Shown one piece after another: positions 1 through 10,105 of a DNA stretch of 35,093 nt. The notes below the pieces were generated by a model. It saw nothing but the letters and a program-made list of their open reading frames with translations. It did no database searches and was not told where the DNA came from. Each line of letters begins with the position of its first letter. The first letter of the stretch is position 1. Source of the DNA: Acidobacteriota bacterium (GTDB taxonomy: Bacteria; Acidobacteriota; Vicinamibacteria; Vicinamibacterales; UBA2999). The DNA is taken from contig QHWQ01000318.1 of assembly GCA_003222635.1 (NCBI GenBank), positions 1 to 35,093 of the forward strand, in the 5' to 3' direction. A program made the translations under genes and the position numbers.

Positions 1-170
1 CCCGAACAGATTGTCGGCGACCCCGCCGTCGATCATCGGGCCGATATCTACAGTTATGGAATCGTGGGCTGGCCGCGCATCTCGCCGAACAGCCGAGGAA
101 CGTGCGCGAGCTACGGCTGGATGCGCCTCGAGCGCTGTCCCATCTCGTGGGCCGCGCGGTCCACATCACG
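1..170 (+). pseudogene. Decayed Ser/Thr protein kinase fragment (subdomains VIII to XI, frameshifted)
   Basis: Reading from base 1, the first frame gives PEQIVGDPAVDHRADIYSYG, the kinase segment from the APE/SPE-like motif to the conserved D-x-x-S/A-x-G of subdomain IX. That frame stops making sense near base 70. From base 72 the third frame gives AAHLAEQPRNVRELRLDAPR followed by ALSHLVGR, which matches the C-lobe end of bacterial Pkn-type kinases. About 25-30 residues expected between the two blocks (the Y-E-L-L-x-G-x-x-P-F region) are missing and the frame changes at the join. Similarity to kinases is lost after about base 165. The gene may begin left of the window. It converges on the intact kinase at 194-2926 and is too different from it to be a recent copy. 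It is either a pseudogene or a partial gene with an assembly deletion. Confidence 0.6.
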
Positions 171-193
171 GTAAGTCGATCAGCCAGGGTTCT

Positions 194-2910
<2,717 letters not shown>

Positions 2911-2926
<16 letters not shown>

Positions 2927-3567
2927 GCCCGGGTATCGGTCGACATCAGGGCGCGCACGCGAAACGTGACCAGCACCGTTCCGATGTGGACCGCATCACC
3001 GTCGGCGAGCGGGACCGGCGAAGTGACGCGCTCACCGCCCAGGAAGGTGCCGTTCTTGCTGCCGAAGTCCTCGAGCACCGTGCCGTCGGCCGTCACCACG
3101 AGCCGCGCATGGCGGCGCGACACCGTCGATCCGTCAAGCCTCACGTCAGCATCCGGATCGCGTCCGATGACGTGCTCTCCCGTTGACAAAGGAAAGCGCT
3201 GCTTGTCCCATTCGAGCCAGCATGCCGGTCGGGCGGTGGCTGTGTCGCGTCGCCCGGGCGACGTCGTCGCGTCTCCGCAGAACGCGTAGCCGAACCGGTG
3301 CGCGGTGCGGATGAACACGGGCGCGCCGGCACGGTCGCCGAGCGCTTCGCGAATCTCCGCCACGAGGTTCGAGAGATTGGCCTCGGCGACGAAGGTGCCA
3401 GACCAGAGACGGTCCATCAGTACCTTCTTGGACACGACTCGCGGCCTGTCCTCGGCGAGCGTCGCGAGCAGGTCGAATGCTTTCGGGGCGAGATGAATCT
3501 CGTGATCGTCCCGCGTCAGTTGCCGGGTGTCGAGATCGAGCGTGAATGGGCCGAAGCGGATGTGCAT
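2911..3567 (-). CDS. Winged-helix (OmpR/PhoB-type) DNA-binding regulator with FHA domain
   Basis: The protein is about 218 residues. Its N-terminal ~100 residues form a Trans_reg_C winged helix (LAPKAFDLLATLAEDRPRVV, then the LWSGTFVAEANLSNLVAEIR recognition region and the ...FIRTAHRFGYAF wing). Residues ~128-205 form an FHA domain with GRDPDADV, SRRHA and GSKNGT, the phosphothreonine-binding signature. There is no receiver domain. The longest reading frame starts with GTG at 3573, but an AAGGGGG Shine-Dalgarno at 3576-3582 is better spaced (8 nt) for the ATG at 3567, which is used here. The gene overlaps the downstream kinase gene. A likely role is transcription control gated by phosphorylation from that kinase (inference from domains and adjacency). 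Targets cannot be read from the sequence. Confidence 0.9.
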
Positions 3568-3658
3568 AGCCACGGCCCCCTTGCAGAAAACCTGCGATTT
3601 GCCTGCACGTTACCTGGGACTTCCGTCTGGTCGGCGGGTATCTTACCCCACATGTTGA

Positions 3659-6188
3659 ACATCACCCGACGAAGCCTCGCCAGCGCTGATTGGCGGCCCG
3701 GCATCGGTCGTCACGAACGACAAAGGGCAAATGCGCTTCCTCGCGCTGCCGCCCGGGGTGTACGTGCTCGACATCGAGATACAGGGGTTTGCGACGCTGC
3801 ACGAAGAAGATATCAGCATCGGAGCCGGCGCCACCATCGAGCGGGCGGCCGTCCTGAAAGTGGCAGGTCTCGCGGAATCGGTCGTGGTCGAGGGATCGGG
3901 GCCGCGGATCGACGCGCGAAACCCCGGTTTCGGGACCCGCTTCGGTCCCGAAGACCTCGCATCGATTCCGACGCGACGTTCGGGCATGTTCGATCTGATC
4001 AGGACCGCGCCCGGCATCTCGCCCACCTCGCAGGGCACCGGCAGCGCTCTCGTGTCGGCGTTCGGCTCCGGCGCCAACGAGAACACGTTTCTCATCGACG
4101 GCACCAACTTCACGTCGCCAGTCAACGGTATCGCGCGCGCCGAGCCGGGCGTCGATTTCATCCAGGAAGTGCACGTGCAGTCGGTCGGGGCGTCCGCGGA
4201 ATTCGGCAACGTCCAGGGCGCCGTCGTCGACGTGATCACAAAGCAGGGGAGCAACCGATTTCTATCGGACACGTCGTACTACGGGCAGCCGGCGGCGCTC
4301 ACCAGCCAGCCGGTACGTCTGCGTATTCCCGGCGCGGGCGGGCTCTCGAGCGGCTACGAGCGCGTGCGCTACCGCGATTTCACGACGAACCTCGGTGGCC
4401 CGGTCGTGCGCGATCGGCTGTGGTTCTTCGCCGGCTATCAATACCTGCGCGACTACGACAGCCAGCCAGGCTCCGACGCGGCGTTTCCGAGAATCTACGA
4501 GCAGAACAAGACCTTCGCGAAGCTCAGTTGGCGGCTCGCCCCGGCGTGGCAACTGGTGCAGAGCGTTCACGTCGAGCACTGGGTGAACCCCGAGCAGCCG
4601 ACGTTGGTCAAGCCGTTCGCGGCGACACTCAGTCAGCGCGCGTCGGTGCCGGCCGTGACGTTTGGCTATCTGACACACACCTCCGCCAATACCGTCTGGG
4701 ACGTGCGCGCGGGACACGTCGCCTTCTCCCAGGTGAGCACGCCGAGCAGCGGCAATGCCGCGACGGCAAGCCGCTTCGATTCGGTGACGGGCGTCACCAG
4801 CGGCGCTCCGCAGCAAGTCGGCGCCGGCAAACAATTCCGCTCGACGGCCAAGGCCACGCTGTCGCATTACCGGCCCGCACTGCTCGGCGCCGACCACGAG
4901 TGGAAGACGGGCCTGCAGGTCGAGACAGGCGAACACCGCGCGCTGCAGGTCATTCCGACCGGCACCTGGTACCTCGACACCAACGGACAGCCTTCGCAGT
5001 CCACGTCGAGAGAGCCGACCAACGCGGGCGGGCATTTCATCACGGAGGGTGTGTTTGCCAGCGACTCGCTGACGTTCGGGAACCGGCTGACGATCAATGC
5101 CGGCGTGCGGTTCGATCACAGCCGCGCGTCTAGCCAGGACCTGCCGGCGCTCGACGCCGACCGGCGCGACACCGGCACCGTCATTCACGGTCTGGGAACG
5201 ATGTACGTCTGGAACGTCGTATCACCGCGGCTGGGGATGACCGCGAAGCTCAGTGGCGACGGCCGCACCTTGCTCCGCGCCAGCTACGGGCGATTTCATC
5301 AGGGCGTCGTGACCGGCGAATTCGCGCCGCTCCATCCTGGTCAGACTCCAGTCACGACGAGAGGTTTCGATCCCGCGACAGGCGGCTATACGAGGGTCAT
5401 TTCGGTCGTCGATCCGAAGCGCAATCTGCAGATGAATCCCGCGACGCGTTCGCCGCGCACCGACGAGTACTCCGTGGGTATCGATCGCGAGATGGGCCGC
5501 GTCACGACTATCGGCGTCGCGTACGTCCGGAAGGACGGCGCCGACTTCATCGGGTGGACCGACATCGGCGGCCAGTATCGCGCGGACACGCGGACGCTGG
5601 CCGATGGCCGCACGCTTCCGGTGGCGGTGCTCGTCAACGGAACGGCTGCTCGCCGTTTCCTGCTGACGAATCCGGACGGATACTCCCTCACCTACAACGG
5701 GCTCGTCGCTGTCGTCGAAAAACGCCACCGGCCCGATCACGTTCGGACGCGATCCCAACGATCTCACCAACGCCAGCGGCCGACTGCCGAACGATCGGCC
5801 GCACATGTTCCGCGCCATGGGCAGTGTTGACGTGAGGGGAACCGGATTCGTGCTCGCCGCCAACCTGCAGATGTCGAGCGGGAAGCCCTGGGCGGCGACC
5901 GCGCAGGTGGCGCTGCCGCAGAATCCCGATCAACGGATTCTGATCGAACCGCGCGGCACGCGCAGGCTGTCGTCGCAGTCGCTGCTCGACGTGCGTCTGT
6001 CGAGAGCCATCGCCGTCGGCGGCATGGGTCACGTCGAGCTGCTCGTCGACGTGCTGAACGCGCTCAACGACACAGCGGAGGAGGGCCTGGCGACCGACAA
6101 CCTGTTCAGCGCGAATTTCGGCCAGCCGACCGCCTTCGTGGATCCGCGCCGCGCGATGATCGGCGTGCGGGTGAACGTGGGCCGGTGA
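3659..6188 (+). pseudogene. Oar-like TonB-dependent receptor, 5' truncated and frameshifted
   Basis: The open frame begins directly after a TGA at 3656 with coding-like ASPALIGGPASVVTNDKGQ and then MRFLALPPGVYVLDIEIQGF, the second half of a carboxypeptidase-regulatory domain. The signal peptide and first strands are absent; the first ATG is 3731. The plug region (SGANENTFLIDGTNFTSPVN, EFGNVQGAVVDVITKQGSNR) and much of the barrel follow. At about 5722 the frame reads VVEKR and then turns to nonsense. From the same point another frame gives GPITFGRDPNDLTNASGR and continues through the ATG at 5805 to the stop at 6188. About 40 residues normally seen between these blocks in this family are missing. 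With no export signal and a broken barrel, a working outer-membrane receptor is unlikely unless this is an assembly error. It is divergent from the FHA regulator gene. Confidence 0.85.
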
Positions 6189-6202
6189 TGCCCGTGTTGG
6201 TC

Positions 6203-6218
6203 TGTTCCAAACAGTACA
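6203..6218 (+). promoter_or_regulatory. Candidate Crp/Fnr-family operator (site 1)
   Basis: TGTTC-CAAACA-GTACA has the 5-6-5 geometry of Crp/Fnr operators (TGTnC-N6-GnACA). It lies 45 bp before the ATG of the 80-residue protein gene at 6264. The centre (6210.5) would sit near -41.5 if transcription starts at about 6252; the matching -10 (CAGCAT, 6241-6246) is weak. The same motif occurs twice at 8195-8235 and nowhere else noticed in the window. Confidence 0.55.
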
Positions 6219-6263
6219 TACGTGGAGCATCCGAGGCTGTCAGCATAGGCCTGAGGGGGATCT

Positions 6264-6506
6264 ATGCCGAAGTCCGAGGTCGTACGTGCCGCGCGGCTCA
6301 AACAGGGGCGGCTGAAACCCGGCGAACTGCCGGATGCCGTTGAAGGGCAAATCGCGGAAATCTGTCGCGATCTGGCCGTGCAGGCAAAGCGGATGCGGCA
6401 ACTGCAAGACCAGGCGGACGAGTTGTACGCGGTGATTCGAGAGTGGGCCAGCCAATCGGAGACAACCTCGGACCCCGAACCAGCTAATCGTGAAGGACGA
6501 CGCTGA
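6264..6506 (+). CDS. Small helical protein of unknown function
   Basis: This 80-residue soluble protein is Lys/Arg/Glu-rich. Residues ~25-65 (VEGQIAEICRDLAVQAKRMR, then QLQDQADELYAVIREWA) look like a long amphipathic helix or short coiled coil. There is no signal peptide or membrane segment. The start is supported by a purine-rich GAGGGGG Shine-Dalgarno 5 nt upstream of ATG. A Crp/Fnr-like palindrome lies 45 bp upstream, and the 3' end overlaps the convergent Crp/Fnr gene by 23 bp. Together these suggest it is controlled by, and possibly works with, that regulator (inference). No family was recognised. Confidence 0.65.
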   Translation: MPKSEVVRAARLKQGRLKPGELPDAVEGQIAEICRDLAVQAKRMRQLQDQADELYAVIREWASQSETTSDPEPANREGRR

Positions 6507-7164
6507 GAAGCGACGTGTTGATCTTCAGATCGCCGTTGTATTCGATGAACCCCAGATCTCTGAACTTGTTCATGAAGAAATTGACACGCGAACGCGTCGT
6601 CCCGACCATCTCGGCAAGGGTTTCCTGGGAGATCTTCGGCATTCGCTGCTCCGGCCCCTCCTGATCGCCGTACCGCGCCAGCAGCAAGAGCGTCCGCGCC
6701 AACCGCTTTTCACTGGAGTTGAACAGATGATCGACCAGGTCGGCTTCGACGCGGAGGTTCCTCTCGAGCATGTATGAGATGAACCGTTCCGAGAATGTCG
6801 GCTCGTCACGCAGGAGTTGACGCATCGCGCCCTTCTCGATGACGAGTACGGTCGTCGGTATCGTCGCGGTCGCCGTCGCGATTCGAATTGGTTGACCGGT
6901 GAGGGCGCCTTCCCCGAAGAAATCGCCCGGCCCCAACATCGCCACCACCGCTTCTTTGCCGGTCCGGGACAGCACGGAGATCTTGATGCTGCCCTTCTGA
7001 ACAAACATGACGGCGTCGCTCGGTTGGCCCTGCGAAAAGACGATCTTTCCTTTTGGATAGGTCGCAACGCGCCGTGTCGCACCGGCCGACTTGAGGAAAG
7101 CCTCAGCGTCGAAGGCCGTTCGTTTCTCGCGTGGCTCAACGCGGCGTGTTTTCGCTCGTGACAT
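6484..7164 (-). CDS. Crp/Fnr-family transcriptional regulator
   Basis: This 226-residue cytoplasmic regulator has a cyclic-nucleotide-binding-like beta-roll at about residues 28-140 (YPKGKIVFSQGQPSDAVMFV, GPGDFFGEGALTG) and a long dimerisation helix (~118-145). A C-terminal winged helix-turn-helix follows (ISQETLAEMVGTTRSRVNFF, 178-197). The family binds two-fold symmetric TGTnn-N6-nnACA sites. In the recognition helix, the CRP residues Arg-Glu are replaced by R191-S192, so specificity should differ from TGTGA. In the phosphate-binding loop the CRP Arg-Ser pair appears as R94-I95, so cAMP may not be the ligand. There is no Fnr-type N-terminal cysteine cluster. Three TGTTC-N6-GnACA palindromes in flanking promoters are its likely targets (inference). 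Confidence 0.93.
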   Translation of the reverse strand: MSRAKTRRVEPREKRTAFDAEAFLKSAGATRRVATYPKGKIVFSQGQPSDAVMFVQKGSIKISVLSRTGKEAVVAMLGPGDFFGEGALTGQPIRIATATATIPTTVLVIEKGAMRQLLRDEPTFSERFISYMLERNLRVEADLVDHLFNSSEKRLARTLLLLARYGDQEGPEQRMPKISQETLAEMVGTTRSRVNFFMNKFRDLGFIEYNGDLKINTSLLSVVLHD

Positions 7165-7241
7165 CCGGAGTCGGGCGAATTATCTCACGCGACGCCGGGC
7201 CGCACGCGCGTCCGACCGAGTTTGATGTGCGTCGAGAGGAA

Positions 7242-8162
7242 CTAGGGTGCGGGAAGCTCCGGGTTAATAACCAACGCCGTCGGATCATGAATCGTGAGGA
7301 ACTTGCGCAGCTCGCGGTTCTCGGGGAAGTCGCGCGCCAGCATCCGCGCGGTGGCAACGGCTCCGGCGACCTCCCGTTCGCGCACCTGCATATCCCAGAG
7401 GGCGAACATCGCTTCGACCCGATCGAAGAACTCGCCGCTGCCAGCTTCGGCGACCTCGCGAACGGAGAGGAGTCCACGTTTCTTGTTGCCGCCTCCGAGG
7501 ACCCAGCGAGCCCCCCTTGGAACCGTGGATCCGACGATGTAATCGACCCACGCGCGGGCAACGCGCGCCCGAACATGCTCTGGATTGATCTGCAGGACCC
7601 GATCGAGCGATCGCCGGGCCTCCCAATATTCATCCCAGCCCGTCTTGCGCCCGAGCGTGCCCAACTGGAGCCACACGTAGTTCAGGTCCACCTTTCCCAG
7701 GAAGAACAACGCGTCTTCATCATCGGGGTGGGCTGTCAGCCTGGCTCGCACGAAAGCCTGGCTGCGGACGGTGTCTGCCAGGAAGGCGGACATCAGTGTC
7801 GGACAGGCAGCACATTGCTTCCAGGCGATGGATTTGTCCCGCGCATCCGTGTTCCCGAGCGCCCTCTTGATCTGGAAGAGCAGACTGGCCGTGCGCAGTT
7901 CGCACGCCTCGAGATCGTCAGGGCGTGCCGCGCAGAGCACGTCGGTCACCGCGGCTGCTCTGTCGTAGTCGCCGTTGTAGAAGAATCGCTGCGCCTGTTC
8001 GAGGGTGGAAGACCGAGTGGCGCCGTCGGCGGACTCGCGGGTCCATGACGGTCTGGTGGCCTGCGGATTCGCGGCCTGCAGACCCAACACGATGACGATC
8101 AGGACAACAGAAGCCATTGCGGATGACTGCGGGCGGGGTCTGCCAGGGGCCTCGATGTTCAT
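7242..8162 (-). CDS. TPR-repeat protein, probably exported
   Basis: This protein is 306 residues from the first ATG. A hydrophobic stretch beginning at Met16 (MASVVLIVIVLGLQAANPQA) looks like a signal peptide or anchor. Helical repeat segments follow (EQAQRFFYNGDYDRAAAVTD, YWEARRSLDRVLQINPEHVR, VATARMLARDFPENRELRKF), with the A-x-x-x-L/P spacing of TPRs. A cluster of cysteines (WKQCAACP) sits near residue 117. The function is unknown. Operator site 2 and a TAnnnT -10 (TACCCT, bases 8173 down to 8168) predict transcription starting at about 8161, almost at this ATG. The message could therefore be leaderless, or translation could begin at Met16 (base 8117). It lies downstream of the Crp/Fnr gene's start region and on the same strand. 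Confidence 0.8.
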   Translation of the reverse strand: MNIEAPGRPRPQSSAMASVVLIVIVLGLQAANPQATRPSWTRESADGATRSSTLEQAQRFFYNGDYDRAAAVTDVLCAARPDDLEACELRTASLLFQIKRALGNTDARDKSIAWKQCAACPTLMSAFLADTVRSQAFVRARLTAHPDDEDALFFLGKVDLNYVWLQLGTLGRKTGWDEYWEARRSLDRVLQINPEHVRARVARAWVDYIVGSTVPRGARWVLGGGNKKRGLLSVREVAEAGSGEFFDRVEAMFALWDMQVREREVAGAVATARMLARDFPENRELRKFLTIHDPTALVINPELPAP

Positions 8163-8167
8163 ATGAG

Positions 8168-8173
8168 AGGGTA
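8168..8173 (-). promoter_or_regulatory. Putative -10 element for the TPR gene
   Basis: On the minus strand this is TACCCT (TAnnnT). It sits exactly 21 bp downstream of operator site 2, the same gap as between site 3 and its -10. Predicted transcription start is 8161-8162. Confidence 0.4.
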
Positions 8174-8194
8174 CCGGGATACCCCACCCCGCGC

Positions 8195-8210
8195 TGTTCC
8201 AAACGGCACA
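8195..8210 (-). promoter_or_regulatory. Candidate Crp/Fnr-family operator (site 2)
   Basis: The plus strand reads TGTTC-CAAACG-GCACA. Its centre (8202.5) is 41.5 bp upstream of the predicted start of the minus-strand TPR gene, the class II activator position. Site 3 lies 25 bp away on the other side of the divergent region. Confidence 0.55.
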
Positions 8211-8219
8211 CGCTCATAG

Positions 8220-8235
8220 TGTTCAGTCTGGAACA
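8220..8235 (+). promoter_or_regulatory. Candidate Crp/Fnr-family operator (site 3, perfect palindrome)
   Basis: TGTTC-AGTCTG-GAACA is a perfect 5-6-5 palindrome. The centre (8227.5) is 41.5 bp upstream of base 8269, the ATG of the zinc-ribbon gene. Its -10 candidate is TAGACT at 8257-8262, giving a predicted start at the A of the ATG. Confidence 0.6.
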
Positions 8236-8256
8236 GTGCGCTTCGCACGCACGGCC

Positions 8257-8262
8257 TAGACT
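8257..8262 (+). promoter_or_regulatory. Putative -10 element (TAGACT) for the zinc-ribbon gene
   Basis: TAGACT is placed 21 bp after operator site 3. With a 6-nt spacer, transcription would begin at 8269, so the message is predicted to be leaderless; no Shine-Dalgarno is seen before the ATG. Confidence 0.45.
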
Positions 8263-8268
8263 CAATTG

Positions 8269-8445
8269 ATGGTGTTGTTCCCGCAGCTTGCGGCTCGGCG
8301 GTATGTCGGCTGCCCGCGGTGCGGATCGCCACACGCTTTTGTCACGCTCGAGCGAACTGACACGCAGTGCTCGTTCTGTCCCATGTGCCGGTGTGTGTGG
8401 GAGACACTTCGAGCGGCGTTGAGTCGTGTTGAGGCTTCGTCATGA
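8269..8445 (+). CDS. Small zinc-ribbon protein
   Basis: This 58-residue protein carries two CxxC knuckles: YVGCPRCGSPHAF (C15, C18) and TQCSFCPMCRC (cysteines at 34, 37, 40 and 42). This is the layout of a zinc ribbon of rubredoxin/DNA-binding type. It ends in a short helical tail. Its stop overlaps the start of the next gene as ATGA (8442-8445), which supports it being real and translationally coupled. It sits behind the best Crp/Fnr-like operator and a well-placed -10. The role is unknown; a nucleic-acid or protein-binding module is a guess. Confidence 0.6.
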   Translation: MVLFPQLAARRYVGCPRCGSPHAFVTLERTDTQCSFCPMCRCVWETLRAALSRVEASS

Positions 8446-8825
8446 GGAATGCGGCCGGTGACGGCCACGATCTGCGGACGATGACCTCAGGATTGTGGTA
8501 TCGAGCCTTGCTGTGCGACGCGCTCGTCGACGCGTGCCAGGTGCCCATCATTCGTGAACACTTTGCAGATGCGCTCGGGGCTGCGGGTTGGCCAGATGGT
8601 GCCTGCCTCTTCCTGAGCACGCGGCAGACGCGCGGTCGACGGGTGTGCGGACATGACAGCGCCGTCGCCGAGGCCGTGTTTTTCTCGCCCGCTGCGATAG
8701 CGGCGGTGCCGCACCTTATCGCGGTGTGCGGAGCCGAGCCGAGTCCGCCCCCGGACCGGGCGCGTGCGACGCTTCTTGTCGGCAACCAGAGCGATTGGGA
8801 TCTCTTGCCGCATCCTATCCACTGA
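8442..8825 (+). CDS. Protein of unknown function, coupled to the zinc-ribbon gene
   Basis: This 127-residue protein is probably cytoplasmic, with no signal peptide or membrane helix. Features visible are an aromatic-rich start (LWYRALLCDALVDACQVPII), a hydrophobic centre (AVFFSPAAIAAVPHLIAVCG) and five cysteines. The start is the ATG that overlaps the preceding stop (ATGA). An alternative is the ATG at 8481, which has a nearby GGA. No family was recognised. Minus-strand frames over the same bases are less protein-like (Ser/Arg/Thr-rich). Co-transcription with the zinc-ribbon gene is very likely. Confidence 0.55.
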   Translation: MRNAAGDGHDLRTMTSGLWYRALLCDALVDACQVPIIREHFADALGAAGWPDGACLFLSTRQTRGRRVCGHDSAVAEAVFFSPAAIAAVPHLIAVCGAEPSPPPDRARATLLVGNQSDWDLLPHPIH

Positions 8826-8920
8826 CGAAACGTTGCGATGATCTTGTGCTCCTGTGACCTCACGAAAGGCGGGACTCGCATGTCTCCACTTACGTTTGTA
8901 TATCGCGGCAAGGGCGACTC

Positions 8921-9082
8921 GTGAATGCCGGCTGGGTCGCCCTGGGAATCGGCATCGCGGTCGCGGTTCTCATGCTTGCGACGTCATGGTTTCGGCGCGA
9001 TCACGACGTTGACCTCGGAAGCGTCAGCCATCACTGGATAGCCGAACAGCGCATGGGCCAAGGGGACAACCCTCAGCGCTGA
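8921..9082 (+). CDS. 53-residue single-pass membrane protein
   Basis: Translation from GTG gives an N-terminal transmembrane helix (WVALGIGIAVAVLMLATSWF, residues 5-24), then RR and a short polar, His-containing tail (SVSHHWIAEQRMGQ). The positive-inside rule predicts that the tail is cytoplasmic. A GGCAAGGG ribosome-binding stretch precedes the GTG. It lies just upstream of the cold-shock gene. The function is unknown. Confidence 0.5.
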   Translation: MNAGWVALGIGIAVAVLMLATSWFRRDHDVDLGSVSHHWIAEQRMGQGDNPQR

Positions 9083-9092
9083 GACACCAGCC

Positions 9093-9101
9093 GTATACAA
9101 T
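9093..9101 (+). promoter_or_regulatory. Putative -10 region of the cold-shock gene
   Basis: GTATACAAT contains TATACA/TACAAT about 26-33 bp before the ATG, giving a short leader with an AAAGGA Shine-Dalgarno. The same 9-mer occurs at 13332-13340 upstream of another gene start. No convincing -35 was seen. Confidence 0.4.
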
Positions 9102-9126
9102 TCACCACTACAAAAGGACACTACAA

Positions 9127-9330
9127 ATGACGACCATGAACGGAACGATCAAGCGTATGACCGACAAAGGCTTCGGTTTCATTGCCACCGCTGAAGGCCC
9201 GGAGTATTTCTTCCATCAGTCGGCCTGCGCCGGTACGCGGTTCGACGACCTGCGGGAAGGCCAGGCGGTGTCATTCACCGTCGGGCAAGGCCCGAAAGGT
9301 CCCCGTGCCGAGAACGTCAACGTGCGGTAG
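9127..9330 (+). CDS. csp: Cold-shock domain (CspA-family) nucleic-acid-binding protein
   Basis: This 67-residue protein is the usual size for a stand-alone cold-shock domain. It has the RNA-binding motifs RNP1 (KGFGFI, residues 14-19) and an RNP2-like segment (YFFHQS), and ends GPRAENVNVR as in the family. Such proteins bind single-stranded RNA/DNA and act as RNA chaperones. In this copy the RNP2 position has YFFHQS instead of VFVHFS, a common variant. The start is set by AAAGGA 8-10 nt upstream; the in-frame ATG 3 codons later is less well placed. It is a single-gene unit convergent with the gene at 9367. Confidence 0.95.
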   Translation: MTTMNGTIKRMTDKGFGFIATAEGPEYFFHQSACAGTRFDDLREGQAVSFTVGQGPKGPRAENVNVR

Positions 9331-9366
9331 TTTGCACGTGCCTATCGTTGTGCGTGCCCGAAGCCG

Positions 9367-9759
9367 TCATCTCTCAGCGGGCTGATTCGCGGCGTAATGC
9401 AGATCCGGCAACCGCTCGAACGTGACGGTCCGGGCGGAGAAATTCGGTATCGCGGTTCGCCCAGCTCCCATCCATGCTGCCGAGTGACGGTGCGTAGGGA
9501 CATCAGCGCCAGTCCACCAGTCCCGCTCGGTGCGTGCCGGCGCCGGGAGCGCAAATCCCAGGAGCGCCTCCATCTGCTCGAACGTGAGCACCACGATGGA
9601 GGCGTACCGGCGTTCCAAATAGGTGTAGAGCGAGGCGTATTCGGCAGGAACACGGGGCGTGCTCCGCTCGATCGGAAAGACGGCCGTTGGGCGTTCCGAG
9701 ACCGGCGCACGCCGCCACCACGTCCTCACCGGCTCGAGCAGGGTTGTCCAATCTGTCAT
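9367..9759 (-). CDS. Small conserved-domain protein (DUF7662-like)
   Basis: This 130-residue protein contains YASLYTYLERRYASIVVLTF, EQMEALLGFALPAPART, a WW dipeptide, HSAAWMGAG and a final TVTFERL. This matches a small family whose pattern is Y-x-x-L-x-x-x-L, LTF-x-x-I/M-E-x-L-LGF-x-LP, WW, H-S-x-x-x-W-x-x-AG, V-x-F-x-R. As remembered, it is catalogued as DUF7662; the number should be checked. The function is unknown; members are often small or appended to DNA-related proteins. No signal peptide is present. It converges with the cold-shock gene, 36 bp away. Confidence 0.7.
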   Translation of the reverse strand: MTDWTTLLEPVRTWWRRAPVSERPTAVFPIERSTPRVPAEYASLYTYLERRYASIVVLTFEQMEALLGFALPAPARTERDWWTGADVPTHRHSAAWMGAGRTAIPNFSARTVTFERLPDLHYAANQPAER

Positions 9760-9848
9760 GTAGTTGTCTGAACGCTACCCCGACACACACGCGTCCGGAT
9801 GTCCCCGATTGAACAGCCGTCCCGTCCCCCTGTTCGTACACTGGGAAG

Positions 9849-10052
9849 ATGCAGATCGATCATGTGAAAGCCGCATTGATGGCGGCCTGGGTTCTTGCCA
9901 TCGGTGCCGCCGGCTATCTCTCCGGCACGACATCATTCGCAGCGTGGGCCGGTCTTGCGGTGCTGTCGTTGGCGCCTCCCGCTATCATGACGCGACTCTG
10001 GAGCGCACCTGCTCCAACAATATCCGAGAGCATTCGAGACGTCCTTCGCTGA
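9849..10052 (+). CDS. Small two-helix membrane protein
   Basis: The protein is 67 residues. Two hydrophobic segments (ALMAAWVLAIGAAGYLSG and AAWAGLAVLSLAPPAIM) are joined by a short loop, with a polar C-terminus SESIRDVLR. A GGGAAG sequence lies immediately before the ATG. Similar short proteins ending in a S/T-x-x-E-x-I-R-x-x-x-R tail are common in this group (recollection). The function is unknown. Confidence 0.6.
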   Translation: MQIDHVKAALMAAWVLAIGAAGYLSGTTSFAAWAGLAVLSLAPPAIMTRLWSAPAPTISESIRDVLR

Positions 10053-10105
10053 CGACCGCCTCATTCGCAACCACCTCCTGTGCCGCTACTGAATAGAAGG
10101 ACGCA

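Noticed and set aside
7131-8048. Long plus-strand frame opposite the TPR gene
   Set aside because: No domain or signal and no ribosome-binding site; the minus strand encodes a coherent TPR protein.
8342-8911. 189-codon minus-strand frame opposite the zinc-ribbon partner
   Set aside because: Ser/Thr/Arg-rich without motifs; the plus-strand gene has ATGA coupling and a better composition.
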